Positions 9,361 through 20,600 of a DNA stretch of 26,580 nucleotides are shown here, piece by piece; position 1 is the stretch's first letter, and each line of letters opens with the position of its first letter. The stretch is from positions 2,190 through 28,769 of the forward strand of contig UZAN01043982.1 in the NCBI GenBank assembly GCA_900618425.1, written 5' to 3'. The notes under the pieces are model-generated. The model ran no database searches. It saw nothing but the letters and a program-made list of their open reading frames with translations, and had not been told where the DNA came from. Both the position numbers and the translations under genes were made by a program. The DNA is from Echinostoma caproni (Eukaryota > Platyhelminthes > Trematoda > Plagiorchiida > Echinostomatidae).

Positions 9361-11716
9361 TCTGGCATTTTTTTTTATACAGCACAATTCTTTCAAGTTA
9401 AGTACTCATGCTCTACAAATTTCTCCATTTGCCATAGTTCATAACCAGTTTCATTTTATTTTCCGACCCTTTTCCTTCAAACAGGTTTGCTTCCGCCACA
9501 GGAATTTGCAGAATATCTCGCCTGGAGAAATTGCCTGGAATCACAAATCATTCGCTGTGGTCAGTGAATACTTGTGTACATCACCAGCCTATTTCTCTTC
9601 CGTTCGTGCAATCATTTCGAAGAGCGTATGCATGTTTTTGTCTCAGTCAGTCATACGATCAACACCCAGGTGATATAACTGTGCTATACCGTTCCCTGAG
9701 CACACCGGCTTTGTCGAACAAGGGACACTGTGTGAGCAGGTTTGTCAGTTGGCCAGTTGATGCTCAGCTTGTTCGGATATTCTGCTTAAGCTCTGTGAAT
9801 TTCAGTCGAGTAGTGCGTGCCCGATGGAGTTCATCACGATTTGTCTAGTCTGTTTGTCGTCAAAATATTCGTTCAAGTAGTTCAAATTTTATGCATTTCG
9901 TATAGTTCTCGCGGTTTGTAATCATACTGCCCGTGAACGTCTAACGAATTTGTTGTCGATGCCCCAATTAAGCTGATTTCTGATTCCGCTCACTTTTTCA
10001 CTTCTGTTGTCTTATTCTGTCTCATCGCTAGCCTTCCCTGACTTACTTCGTTTTATGTAAAACTTGATAACTCAAGAGTTTGTGAGTATATTGTTTCAAT
10101 TTTTCTTTCCGTTTTGTCTATGTTAGACTCCCTTTTATTGGACATAAATGATACCAGTTTCAGTAAGACGTAGTATTGGGTCAACTGGTCGGCCATGCAA
10201 CGCATAATGAGGGAAGTCGGACGGTTGCGGTACAATTGGATCACACGTCCTCCGAAGCAATAATTGAGTGAACTTAACCACTTGGCTTCCATCGCTATCT
10301 TTCTCGCTCTAAATGATTTATTTGCTGAACTTCCAGGAGTAAGGCACAATTTACAAGGCCTAATACTGTTCTTACTTTGGGTGATCTGTTGCGAAGTTCC
10401 CAGGCTAGAAAAACGCGTTTGTCGAAGATAATACTTGTATATGCTTACTTATACTTACCACCAGGCGGTGGTGTTCGAATCCCACCACCACCGCTCGACT
10501 TATCCCATTTGTGTGTTGTATGGCAACCCTTTTATTGACCGCGTCCTTCTTCCTGAAAGTTGTATCTTCGTATAGTGAGTAAAAGAAAGTAAAAATGATT
10601 TAAAATGATTTAAAAACCTCATATTTCAAATTACTTCTTCTCCCTTGTATTCCGAGTGCATTCAACCCAGCTCTTTCGAGTCACTCATCCATTCTCATGA
10701 ACCGCGTTGATCTTTAGTCGCACCAGTTTCGTGGTGTACATCGATTTGGCATTAAGCGGGGTGGATGGGTGCCATTCCATGTTTTGTTGAACGCAGCGGT
10801 GGAACTGACAAATCGGTTTCCGTATGCGTGGCAAGTACATATGGCCACGACTTTACTCGGGTGCGGAAAATATATTATTTTTAATAGTGCATATATTGAG
10901 AAAAATGGACTGCAACTAATGAGCAATCAAAGTTGAACAAAAAAATGAATCCAAACAATATGAATGGTAGGTGGTCCTCTTCTGGTAGCGGATCAAAAAG
11001 GGTGCATAATTCGCCTCGAATTTCATATCCGGTAGCATCCCCTTTTCTTTCGCCGTCTGCGAGGTTGATGTGGATGATAAAGCTCATCGATGTGTGACTA
11101 ATAAATCTAACTGCAAATGCGTTCTTTTCCGAATGTAGTTCACACACAATGTCTACCCAATCGAATCTTTGTTATCGAGTGGGTGATGGATTCAAGTCTT
11201 GTTCAATGATCGATCGAAATATTGTTATCTTCATTTCAATCGTCATTGTTCACTAGATCTCTTGAGAATGTGAACATATATTGAGTTCAGCGACTAAAGT
11301 TGAGTTATTTTGAGATGGTGAAAACTTTTGTCTTTGGGAGCTTTATCAGGGGTATCCCAACAGTTGTGATCATCTTTCTTTTGTTTATGAAGCTGGCTTG
11401 TCACAACGTGATAGCTTGTCTGTTTGTCGGTATCAGCAAACCGAATACGATACTTCTTGTCACTTGCTGGAAATTTTTATGGTACATCCCTTGATAACTG
11501 TTGCTCAGTCATGTGATGATGGTCTGGCTGTTGCTCATAATGAAATATTATTGGTCAGAGAAAAGGCATCAAGCACTGTGCCATGTGAGTGTCGATGCAG
11601 TATCATGATGGGTAAATCGCATATCCATTGTTTGTACAACTTCGTTAGATTGATCAATCAAGTAACCTAACGACCCTAGGTTCGCTGGAAGAGCTGACTG
11701 CAACAGACAAGATCTT

Positions 11717-11740
11717 CACTACTACTACTACTACAACTAC
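11717..11740. repeat. Short (ACT)n microsatellite
   Basis: Five to six ACT units followed by an imperfect ACA ACT end. Ordinary simple repeat. Confidence 0.85.
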
Positions 11741-12966
11741 AGTATTCTAGCACCCTGTCATCGAGTTTTAGTGTGTCAGGTGTGTGCCCAAACATCGTAT
11801 GATGTTGGTTAAAGAACGTCAGCGAGACAAATCTAAGCCGGAAACATCAATAGCATAATCCTGAGTGTCATTCACACAAACTGAGGCTCAACGTCAGATC
11901 ACATGTGCATCAACGCGGACAACATGAAACTCTTTCAACTGCTTATTTCGCTATTTTAGGATCAAATGATAACCAGGATCAAATGACTTTCTGAAACGGG
12001 ATGTTCAGTTTCATCGCATAAGTTGTACGATGCATTCGAACAGCAATTCACACCGCACATTGCTCCAACAAATGGAATAATGAATTGGCGGTCCAGATCG
12101 AGCGGAATAGCGAGAGTGGATAGATTGCGATGTGAATGTTGTGGCAGAAAACACGGTATGGTCCTTCACGAATTCCTTCTGCTGTTCAACAACAATTGGG
12201 ATTCAAGTCTCTCTATGCGTGTCTTGTTGTGTGCCTGAAGGATAAGTTCTCTGATATCGGGATGCTGTTTTATATCTTATCATTGTGCTTTTAGAGATTG
12301 AATTATTTCGGAACATAAATACACTTTCTGCTGCTTCAGGCTCAATTATCAAAAAGAATGGTGTTCTTTCTAGACTTACACCTAGTTTTGAACAATTAGG
12401 TTGTAGATGGACATAGTTAGGGTTTTGGGGTGAAAATCAGAAAGTTCTGTTACGTTTTCTGAAGTTTTTCCAAAAGAATTCCGAGTGATTATTTCCGAGA
12501 AAGTGGGATACGAACCAAACAAATGAATTACAAAATGTGACTAATTCGGGAAAAACAAGTGAGTGTGTGTGCATTTGACAGCCACGATAGTGCATTTGGA
12601 GAGTAGTGGATGAGATAGGAAACAAAATATGGAACCAATATTTAAAAGCTTGCATTAAGAAGTTGGTTTCCCGGTCTAGCAACGTCTCATACGGCAGCAA
12701 GCGCTGTTACATACCTCCAACACTGCGTTTGAAATTGGAGAGAAATTTGATGTTTTCTGATCAATCGTTCGTCATTATCCGAGACGTTTTAATAGTTATC
12801 AATGACACGAGGTTAGTGCAGAAGAGATGGGCATACGTCGATTTTGTTTTAGTTTCTGAAGTGAGTTTGATCAGTTTGGAGCCGATGAACCGTCGCATAT
12901 GTTAGAACGATTACCTCCACCATGAATTGAACATTGATGCTTACCTCTAACACCTATGCTGCAGGT

Positions 12967-13284
12967 TCAAATTTGTGATACAGGCCAACAAACGATCACA
13001 CAGTTGTTCTTTCTAGTGTCCAAATATCTCAGGTGATGCAAATCTATTATATTGAAGGATAAACTGGAGACACTTCTCATTCCCGACACGTACCAACATA
13101 CTGCTTTTGGGTTGTTTTTTCCCGGTACTATGGAGGAAGCATCAATCGGTCCGAAAATATTCACCTCCAGTAATCCTCCGGTACTTTGATCTATGCTTCG
13201 AGTAGCCATGCGCTCATCACGAGAACCGTGGCTTACTGATGCGTTTATTGATTGACCCCATAGGAACCGATTCAGATTGTCCAC
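12967..13284 (-). CDS. Open frame of unknown status (possible exon)
   Basis: A 105-codon open frame on the minus strand with balanced composition and the segment GLLEVNIFGPIDASSIVPG. An AAG just before the start and a GAG|GTGAAT within it could serve as splice sites, but neither is strong. No family is recognised. It may be chance: frames of this size recur across the window. Confidence 0.15.
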   Translation of the reverse strand: MDNLNRFLWGQSINASVSHGSRDERMATRSIDQSTGGLLEVNIFGPIDASSIVPGKNNPKAVCWYVSGMRSVSSLSFNIIDLHHLRYLDTRKNNCVIVCWPVSQI

Positions 13285-13623
13285 TTAGGATTGTGTGCTA
13301 TACAAAAGTATATTGAGGCCATATTTGTGGTATAATCGCATGAAAACAAATTCCTAAAACACGCTTGTGCGCCACTCCGTGTTCTGTTTGCAATGTGCTA
13401 CGTTCGACACGCCGAAAAGAAACACTCATTACGAGCTCGTAGACATTGAGAAGAAGAATGTTTACACACTTATTACCGACTTCACAAATATTACATTCAA
13501 TAGCAATCACAGCGGACTAACATATCTCAAAGAAAATTACATCAAATTCAAACAATTACGTTCAATGAAGTAGTAGTAGATCAGATGAGTTAAAACATTG
13601 CCGGTAAATAAGAAGCATTCCAT

Positions 13624-13914
13624 TTGCACAGCATTCGGCTTCCATTCCCAACCAGTAGTTATCTTTACGGTGATAACACCAAAGAGCGATCGATGTTTCC
13701 ACCTGTTGATGTGAAACGGAAGGGAATCGAGTTGGGGCAGAGAATTCGGACGTGTTTAAGAGAACATTTGTTATGTTTATGTCCGCGTCGACAGAACGAA
13801 CGTGGTTTATATGAACAAAATGAATCCCCATTGAGGCGAGACACCAGCTCTTTCATTTGTGAATCAATATGCATACGCCATTTCTCACGACTGGGTGAAT
13901 ACCATAGGAAATAG
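13624..13914 (+). CDS. Open frame of unknown status (possible exon)
   Basis: A 96-codon open frame with a basic, Cys-containing segment KRKGIELGQRIRTCLREHLL followed by CLCPRR, which would suit a juxtamembrane or cytoplasmic tail. The pyrimidine-rich CCATTCCCAACCAG just upstream of 13657 could be a 3' splice site. I recognise no family and cannot confirm a partner exon. Confidence 0.17.
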   Translation: MHSIRLPFPTSSYLYGDNTKERSMFPPVDVKRKGIELGQRIRTCLREHLLCLCPRRQNERGLYEQNESPLRRDTSSFICESICIRHFSRLGEYHRK

Positions 13915-14367
13915 AATAGTACAAAAAGAAGAAACAGCGGGTGTGCACAGAATAGTTGGAAAATTATGTCTTAATCCTCGTTTCCTCAAACACTCGACCA
14001 ACGTATAATAACATAACGAGACGAAGTTTGGATAGTCTCTTATTGTTGCAACCATCATTGTCTATTCTTCTACTTGACACTGGCAATTGTTTACACCAAA
14101 CTGCTATTACTGTTGGAGGGGAAGTGCAGATACAAAATGTAGATTGATTGAAATATACCTTACCCAACTGGACATCTTGGACAATAAGTGATTCAAACGA
14201 GCACTATCTTTGTTGATGTGGACTGAGTGATAAGATTGATCATGCAAGGTAGTGCGTTCGATGTGCTTGGATGAACAAGGTGACCAGGTAGAGCAGAACA
14301 TCAAAGGACAGCCAAAGTGCTCTTCCGTGAATGCTATTAGTCAGACGAATCGGAAATGAACAAACCT

Positions 14368-15181
14368 TGATGAACTCCATCGGGCACGCACTACTCGACT
14401 GAAATTCACAGAGCTTAAGCAGAATATCCGAACAAGCTGAGCATCAACTGGCCAACTGACAAACCTGCTCACACAGTGTCCCTTGTTCGACAAAGCCGGT
14501 GTGCTCAGGGAACGGTATAGCACAGTTATATCACCTGGGTTTTGATCGTATGACTGACTGAGACAAAAACATGCATACGCTCTTCGAAATGATTGCACGA
14601 ACGGAAGAGAAATAGGCTGGTGATGTACACAAGTATTCACTGACCACAGCGAATGATTTGTGATTCCAGGCAATTTCTCCAGGCGAGATATTCTGCAAAT
14701 TCCTGTGGCGGAAGCAAACCTGTTTGAAGGAAAAGGGTCGGAAAATAAAATGAAACTGGTTATGAACTATGGCAAATGGACGAATTTGCACAGCATGAGC
14801 ATTGAAATTGAGTGAATTATCTTGAAGAACACAAATACCAAACGATCCGATCAGCTGCCAGTTGATCTAGTGGTCAATATGCGTGCTGTCTCAACCAGTG
14901 ATTTCCCAGGGTTGGTTCACTGCGTCCCAGCTTTTCAGCCCACGCTTCATTCAATCTTCACACAATGTAATTCACCATACAAATTGGGGCAGTATACCAG
15001 GTTGATTTGGCGACGCTAGTTTTTCTCAGGCTAACGCCTGCATAATAATAATACAAATATGATAAACGGTGTTGGTTGTGGTGATGATGATGATGTTGGT
15101 CGTCATGGTGTTGGTGTATTTGGTGGCGATGTTGACCGTGAAGATAGCAATAGGCGGAGATGATGAAACGCACCACAAAAG
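14368..15181. repeat. Right arm of the long inverted repeat (partner 9021-9836)
   Basis: Reverse-complement partner of the left arm. The inner 413 bp (14368-14780) are almost identical to 9836-9425. The outer part (14781-15181) is diverged and carries its own SINE relic in plus orientation. Similarity stops within a few bases of 14368, where the right copy has about 16 nt not present at the left. Confidence 0.9.
14850..15055 (+). mobile_element. tRNA-derived SINE relic in the right arm, hammerhead lost
   Basis: The head has an A-box-like GATCTAGTGGTCAATATGC and the region CCCAGGGTTGGTTCAC where the B box should be. After it, the sequence jumps to GTCCCAGCTTTTCAGCCCACG, the family tail, so the ribozyme core present in the left-arm copy is missing here. 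The end is AT-rich with an AATAATAATAC run. Confidence 0.6.
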
Positions 15182-17582
15182 GCTTTTGCCAGAACTCTAC
15201 AATGAGCGTTTCTCGCGGTTCTACCTTCTAATTGAGAGAACGAGACCAGGTGGAGAACGAGTAGCGTGAGAAAGAGCATTGTTTTTTTCCGTAAATTCTA
15301 GCTGTCGTCGATATGAGTGGGTCGGTAGAATATCCGCGTTTAATTTATATGCTTTCAACATTTCGAAATAGTCACTGCTCATCAGCAAACACACAAACAC
15401 ATTTCAGTTGAACAAGAAATTTCCGAAGGAAATCATTCGATTTCACATTGTTGAACTCCAGACCGACTGATTGAAGCTGATGCGAACGGAATGCGTTTGG
15501 TCTCGCTCGTCCGACAATAACATTTCCCATGTTTGTTTTGGTACTGGCATTGGAAGGGGAAAGCGGCAGACAGCTGATATCGCAAGGAAAAAGCTTTATC
15601 AGACACACTGGTGACATTTCGACCTGAGAGTATCTGGCCGAAAATGGTAGTCACAGTTAGAAATGGATGTCTCTTTCCAGCGGAATACGTTGTACGTTCC
15701 AATTACATGCCCAAACTCACGCACAAATGCACAGGCACATAATGTTGGATGAACGTCCCGTCAAATACTGTCTTGATGTGAGTTGTTTCACAAATCATTT
15801 TAGTGACGTGTATTCCTGCAGTGCAGTTCGAAATCCTGCACAGCGGCCGACATAACTCACTCCTTCGCATTCTTTCAAAATAACACATGAAGCAATGGTT
15901 GACTGTGTTTACTGGTAAATACCACTGACCCGTATGGCCGCATGGTGAATTGAATGTTGCAGGAGTCTAATTGTACTCATCACAGCTCAGGGATTCAAGC
16001 GGACTATCTAATACGGTTTTATTGGAGTTTACTCATACCATCTGCGTTCTAGGTGCCGATTCCGAAATGCCTAATCCCATGCGTTTGGCAACACTTGCAC
16101 AGCACATGAAAACGATCACGACGTACGGCGAGAGCAGTTTCACGTGTCACCTGAGAACAAACGTTCGACGATAGATGCAAACGCTTGACCACATGAGCAG
16201 GGAGGTGGTTTTATCAAAGAGACAGATGCGAACAGTCCTGTTGAGTACTGAGGAGCTTGTAGTTTCTATAACAAGTTCAAATGCAAGGATGTGATGTTTC
16301 AATATGGTTTATTGCTCACCTACCTTGTGGACACAATGAATAACAGGTGTAGCAAAAATTTATTTAAAAAAATATCACCAACAAGCCACAATGATGCTGA
16401 CTGCCCCACCATTATGAGGATTATATTGTAGTGCATTGTATCAAAGCTTTAGCGAGTTATACACAAGCTTTCAGATTTTTGGCCTTACGTGTACAAACTC
16501 CCATTGGTCGTCAGATTACATTTACTGATGTAGTCGGCAGCAAAATGCATTATTATAGCTTGGTTCCTCTTTGCTAAATGCGGTGTGTTCATCATGTGGC
16601 TTGTCACTATCTATGTGTTCTGCGTGTCTGTATCAATTGATGTCACACACACACACACCACCACCACCACCAAATAAGCTCCCACCAAACTGCTCAGTTC
16701 ACAGACTTTTTGATCAACATTGTACTGTGCTCTGTTATTTCCGGGAGAGTGACATCGTTAGCCAACAGAAGGAGGATTCGTCACGAGGAGCATTATTCCA
16801 GTCAGGATGGCGATAACTATTGTAGCATATGTGACAGTTCATGGTTGCCAAATTCACTTCAGAGACTCCACTAAATTTGATGTCAACTTCAGAGAACAGC
16901 TCTTTACTTCGGTACTAGCCTTGTGGATTTTAATACTGTGAAAGCGTCTCGCATAATGACGAACAATTGATCGCAAAAGCTTCCAATTTCGATCCAGGTG
17001 TACACACGTCATGAACGTATGTGGAAACGCTCTCTGTCACATGTTATGTTTCAACAACATAGAGCTAGTTTCTGATTGCCCACTTTCATATTTGCATTCA
17101 ATATCTTTTCTCCAATGCTCCCTTGTCGGAATACATCCCCGTGACTGTCGATTGTTTCCAATCTGCTCGTATTTCTTCAAAGCGGCATTTCAGAGGTGTC
17201 ACAGAAGTTTCAATGACAGATCAGCGGTCCGTGCAACTGTATCATTTTTTGTAGATGGTTTCATTGATACTCATTTCTAGGGAAGATGACGATCAATTGG
17301 GTTCATCTGGCGACTTGTGTTTGAGCGTATTATGTGCAAAACTGTGCATTTGTACAAAGTTATTAAAATTAACTTTACGACCATTCATAGGAAGGTCAAT
17401 GCAATCTCAGAGTTAGCCCGATTTGAAAGTGAAACGATTTGCATGCCCTTATGATGAGATCTAATAAGGTCAAAACTGGAGTCTAGTGCTTCTGAATGTA
17501 TATTTGACTGTAAAATACGGTGGATTGTGCGCGAAGGGTGGTCATTTCAAATCAGTAGTAATAATTATATCAGATTTAGGCT
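15182..17582. other. Unassigned region
   Basis: No confident gene. The frame at 15971-16174 (+) ends in a CpG-rich stretch preceded by CATCTGCGTTCTAG, which could be a 3' splice site, but nothing in it is recognisable. Two overlapping minus frames at 15372-15702 are likewise unassigned. A mixed CA/CCA microsatellite lies at 16643-16672. Confidence 0.4.
16643..16672. repeat. (CA)n(CCA)n compound microsatellite
   Basis: A CACACACA run passes directly into five CAC triplets, then CAAATAAG. Simple repeat; the Pro/His-rich frame through it has no other support. Confidence 0.9.
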
Positions 17583-17812
17583 TTCAAGCTTGGATTAGCC
17601 CATTCGAATGTTCAAAGGCACCGGGTAATCTTGCTGATTTTCGGTATGGGTTTCACTCCTTGGGAGATCGTTAATTCCCCACTGTATGCATTCAAATGCG
17701 ATGTAAATGGTTCGAGTCATGACAATACACAAAGAGTATGCACTGCTGACGAGTCCCAAACAGGAATAAACGGTTATCCAGTGCTCTTTGTTGATTATCA
17801 TAAACATTTACA
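17583..17812 (+). mobile_element. Hammerhead-bearing SINE-like element (copy 3)
   Basis: The element begins with a module around AAGCTTGGATTAGCCCATTC (17588-17607), shared in inverted form with 21655-21694. It continues through a weak tRNA-like stretch with GGTTCGAGTC near 17709 as B-box candidate, then a hammerhead at 17740-17784 and a tail GTGCTCTTTGTTGATTATCA. That tail matches the copy at 21820-21890 but not the SINE tails at 7960 or 14935, so two tail types share one ribozyme. Ends are not resolved. Confidence 0.65.
17740..17784 (+). ncRNA. Hammerhead ribozyme, intact first core box, damaged second
   Basis: Stem I GCACTG (17740-17745) pairs perfectly with CAGTGC (17779-17784). The core box CTGACGA (17746-17752) is complete. 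Stem II GTCC (17753-17756) and GGA enclose CAAACA. The GAAA box has become TAAA (17767-17770), losing the invariant G12 that acts as general base, and the last stem II pair is broken (C to A). Stem III is two positions around GGTT, with G16.2 changed to A, so the cleavage triplet reads ATC (17776-17778). The architecture is clear; self-cleavage is unlikely. Confidence 0.8.
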
Positions 17813-19765
17813 TTGCATTTGAATTATATCAAATTTTCTAAATTTTCCTGGACTCCTATTTACGAAGCCGCTTCGGATTCTCCTAGGTGAAACGTATGAC
17901 CGATGCCGCACGTGCACCACTCGATTGAAGAACGGCATGTCATTTCATTCAATTTAAGGAATCATCAATTCTAAACAAACAATGTAACTCACACGATGCA
18001 TTATTCACTTCTAATCGATGTATCTTAAATGCGTTCGTAATGAATCCTCGTTAGGTGAAATTCCGGTGGATTCAAACACATCTTCACTGAGAATCCACCG
18101 TGGCTTCTCCAAACTAATCCATTCTACTCCACAAAAATTCGCGGTCGTTACAACCCCCAGCCTTAGAACATCAATAGATCATGCTCGATCGATGCATACA
18201 TCATTATTGATCAGATTCACATCCAGTTTGTCGACACTTTCAGGTCATAATTCATCTCTGTGACACCACCACAGAAGCACCTTCAAGCAATGAACAATCA
18301 AACTGACCATTTTGGCCATACTTTCGGAACGGAATGAGATATCTCTACTAAATCAACTGCAATAGAAATAACATAATGAGGGCTGCCAACAGATGTCATA
18401 ATTTTCATGACGGTTACGGCATTTTGTAAGAAAGTGCTAATTTAAAAATTGGAATGTTTCGAAAATGCACTTTTCTGAGTATGGGCTTTGAATTCGATAA
18501 TCTTTGTCTCCATTACGCAAAGCTAACCGGGTGAATTTAGGTTAACGTATGACATTCACAAGTGGTAAGTGCATATTACCATTGTCGCATTTCTCGATTC
18601 AGGTTCACCATGGGAATACCACCTTGGTCGTTCTTAGAATAGTGGAACAAAGCCACCACCAATCAGAAATTGTGTAAGTTTTAGGAGATCAGAACACCTT
18701 TTGGTTATCATAGCTGAACCACAACGCAGTATTTTATAGTTGTTGCAGTCAACCCGGGGAAAACGATGGAAGCACAATATCAGTTGATGAATATCACACA
18801 TTGGTAAACAAAGGATGAAACAACCTATGCACCTGACATGATATTACCTAGGCTCGCCGATCTGAAAAGGGGAAGACATTTTTCGGCGCAATGTTATATG
18901 AAGCAGGTCCAAAGGAGAGAAGATTTTCGGACCCACATCGATTTATTGGCTAAGCATTCAGGCCACCAGAGAAAAAGATTAAAAAACCTCTAACTTATGG
19001 CTACTGTCCGCAAATAGATAGAAGTGCTCGGTATTGATGACTGGTTCACAGAACCCAGCTACCAAATATTACTTCACCACAGTGAGAACCCTCACTCCTC
19101 TTTTGCTGTATCTTTGTTTTCGCACACTTTCACACCTGTTTTTTTCATCCTTGATTAACATCTTTCAGGTTGGATTTTTTTCCGACTTTTCCCTATCCGA
19201 TTATCGTGACTTGATAGATTGTTGTCAACTGAACATTTTGCACAGACATTCATTTAACTTCAGCCTTATTCTATTGGCGAATCGAACTATGTACGTAAAT
19301 GCCTGAAGAAATGTCTTCGCATTTTGGCTGTGTTCTTATACATCGGTGGTATTATTTTACGATAAGGATCGAGTCGAACAGTACCAACGATCAGGGACAA
19401 TCTACGCGTGCCTGGGCAGCAATCAACACGACATAGTTGAGACAGGCAAACAACTACACCCTCACCTACATGAACATCTGCCTGCCATCGGACGTGATGA
19501 CCCGAGGTCATAATTCTGGAACGATTTCACACGTACAGGTCACGAGGTCGCGATCGATAACTAAAAGGTGGTGCTCGAGCTAAGAAAAAGGGCGAACGAT
19601 TAACTCTCGAAGCTCTACACTCAGTCAATTGATCAAACCTACTGGTCGAGACAGACAAACCTAAGTCTCACTCTCAAACCTGTGACGATTAGTGGACCTA
19701 TGGACACGTAAACACCACACAGGCGCCAGGAAAATGCCAGTCACAATATCTCATTGATTTTATTT
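17813..19765. other. Unassigned region
   Basis: No confident gene. One possible exon at 18055-18263 is listed separately. The block from about 19320 to 19760 has a more even composition, suggestive of a decayed mobile element, but I could not identify a family. Confidence 0.35.
18055..18263 (+). CDS. Possible Ser-rich exon, unknown product
   Basis: An open frame containing GEIPVDSNTSSLRIHRGFSK and, further on, SMHTSLLIRFTSSLSTLSG, ending at a TGA (18261-18263). The TCCTCGTTAG just before 18055 could be a 3' splice site and CAG|GTCATA near 18243 a 5' splice site. The Ser/Thr-rich composition is compatible with a disordered protein segment. No family recognised. Confidence 0.18.
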
Positions 19766-19808
19766 ACGTTTGATAACGAGTCCCAATTTGGACAGAAACG
19801 TTACAATG
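19766..19808 (+). ncRNA. Hammerhead-like motif, uncertain
   Basis: The segment has TGATAACGAGTCCC, then AATTT, then GGACAGAAACG. This resembles a hammerhead core with stem II TCC/GGA and a GAAA box, but it carries two extra bases in the CTGANGA box and one before GAAA. ACGTTT (19766-19771) and AAACGT (19796-19801) are inverted and could simply form a hairpin. I do not see the stem I pairing of the other copies. It may be a distant relative or a coincidence. Confidence 0.3.
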
Positions 19809-19933
19809 ATCATTTTATAACGCTGTACGCCTAAATTCTCTACTCATATAAATAAACTACTAGTGATCCACTACTTTCTTTTTAGATTCCTGAAAATTGA
19901 CAATCAATAGGTGACGCATAACATGCACAACTG

Positions 19934-20600
19934 TCAGACCCGCCGCACCGCTTTCCACACAATTGACCCAAAGTATCGTGGCGAAAAAGGAGAACTTCGC
20001 AATAAAAATTTACGTTTTATTAAAATTTCCTCATAATTGAGCACTTTTGAGTAAATCATAGATACATGTTGAATCACATTTGCACACATATCTGGGTTTA
20101 CTGACATCTTGACATTCTCAGCACTGCACTGCATCCGCCATTCTCTCGCAGACAAAGAGCCAGATGGATGCCCCGCAAGTACAACCCCGTATTGCTGACG
20201 CATGCTTTGCTTCACACAATGCTTGATCACACTCCAGGCATCTCCAATTGGGTTTAGTGCTGGAGAATAGGGCGCAAGGCGCAGAAATGTGGCACCGGAA
20301 TATACAGGCTCATCAAGCACCGCCTCCAAGCCGAAATAACAAGGTGCTTTGTCGCATACAACCACCGTATTCCTGCGGAAAAACTCCGGTAAATCATTGA
20401 GGGCGGTCCGCAGCCACGATTAACCAATTTCTTTCGTAAATGAGCCGCGATTTATCAATCCGTATTTTGAGACGGCACCAATAGTGTCTGGTTACTGTCT
20501 CTGCTGCTGGCAACCGTGCAACGTGCTTTCTGTCCCCGTATAGCACGTCCACAACTCCGATCACAAAAAAGGTTAAAATTTGCTGAAAGAAAATGTAAGC
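19934..20600 (-). pseudogene. IS630/Tc1-mariner-type DDE transposase relic
   Basis: A cut-and-paste transposase catalytic domain of the DDE_3 type. Down the minus strand: NFNLFCDRSCGRAIRGQKA from about 20580, then VASS and SNQTLL, a frameshift near 20480, GAVSKYGLINRGSF, an in-frame TAA (20420-20422), WLRTALNDLPEFFRR, and VVVCDKAPCYFGLE with the second catalytic Asp (20351-20353). The signature LRLAPYSPALNPIGDAWSVI follows. In this family NPI is followed by the third catalytic residue, usually Glu; here it is Gly (GGA at 20242-20244), one base from GAA. The first catalytic Asp should lie just before FNL but is not readable. The tail has REWRMQ, shared in pattern with the relic at 25681-26178. 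No terminal inverted repeats found. Confidence 0.85.

Larger units (their letters stand above)
9021..9836. repeat. Left arm of a long inverted repeat (partner 14368-15181)
   Basis: The arm is the reverse complement of 14368-15181; the two are 816 and 814 bp. The inner block (9425-9836) is nearly identical to its partner with only a few differences, for example ACACCC against AAACCC near 9664. The outer block (9021-9424), which holds a SINE relic, is much more diverged and has indels, though motifs such as CGTCGCCAAATCAACCTGG and TTTTGTGGTGC remain. An open frame at 9531-9848 is mirrored at 14673-14341 only because the DNA is duplicated; I see no protein family in it. Confidence 0.9.
9837..14367. 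other. 4.5-kb spacer between the inverted arms; no confident gene
   Basis: No transposase, reverse transcriptase or known domain is seen on either strand, so the arms do not enclose an obvious transposon core. Contents worth noting: a B-box-like GTGTTCGAATCCC at about 10473 inside a GGTGG/CCACC hairpin, with no tRNA around it; a duplicated AAAATGATTT at about 10593-10612; and a short ACT run near 11717-11740. Two open frames look mildly protein-like: 12967-13284 (-) and 13624-13914 (+), listed separately. Confidence 0.5.

Noticed and set aside
9531..9848. Conserved protein encoded in both inverted arms (mirror at 14341-14673)
   Set aside because: The same frame is open in both arms because the DNA is almost identical; no start context, domain or selection signal can be seen.
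10467..10495. tRNA or SINE at a B-box-like GTTCGAATCCC
   Set aside because: The motif sits in a GGTGG/CCACC hairpin with a 10-nt loop, and no A box or other tRNA arms are present.
12940..12985. Second tRNA-like B box (GCAGGTTCAAATTTG)
   Set aside because: Isolated match with no A box, arms or family tail.
9837..14367. Foldback or Tc1-type transposon core between the inverted arms
   Set aside because: No transposase motif on either strand, and the arms' outer halves are SINE relics instead of defined termini with target duplications.
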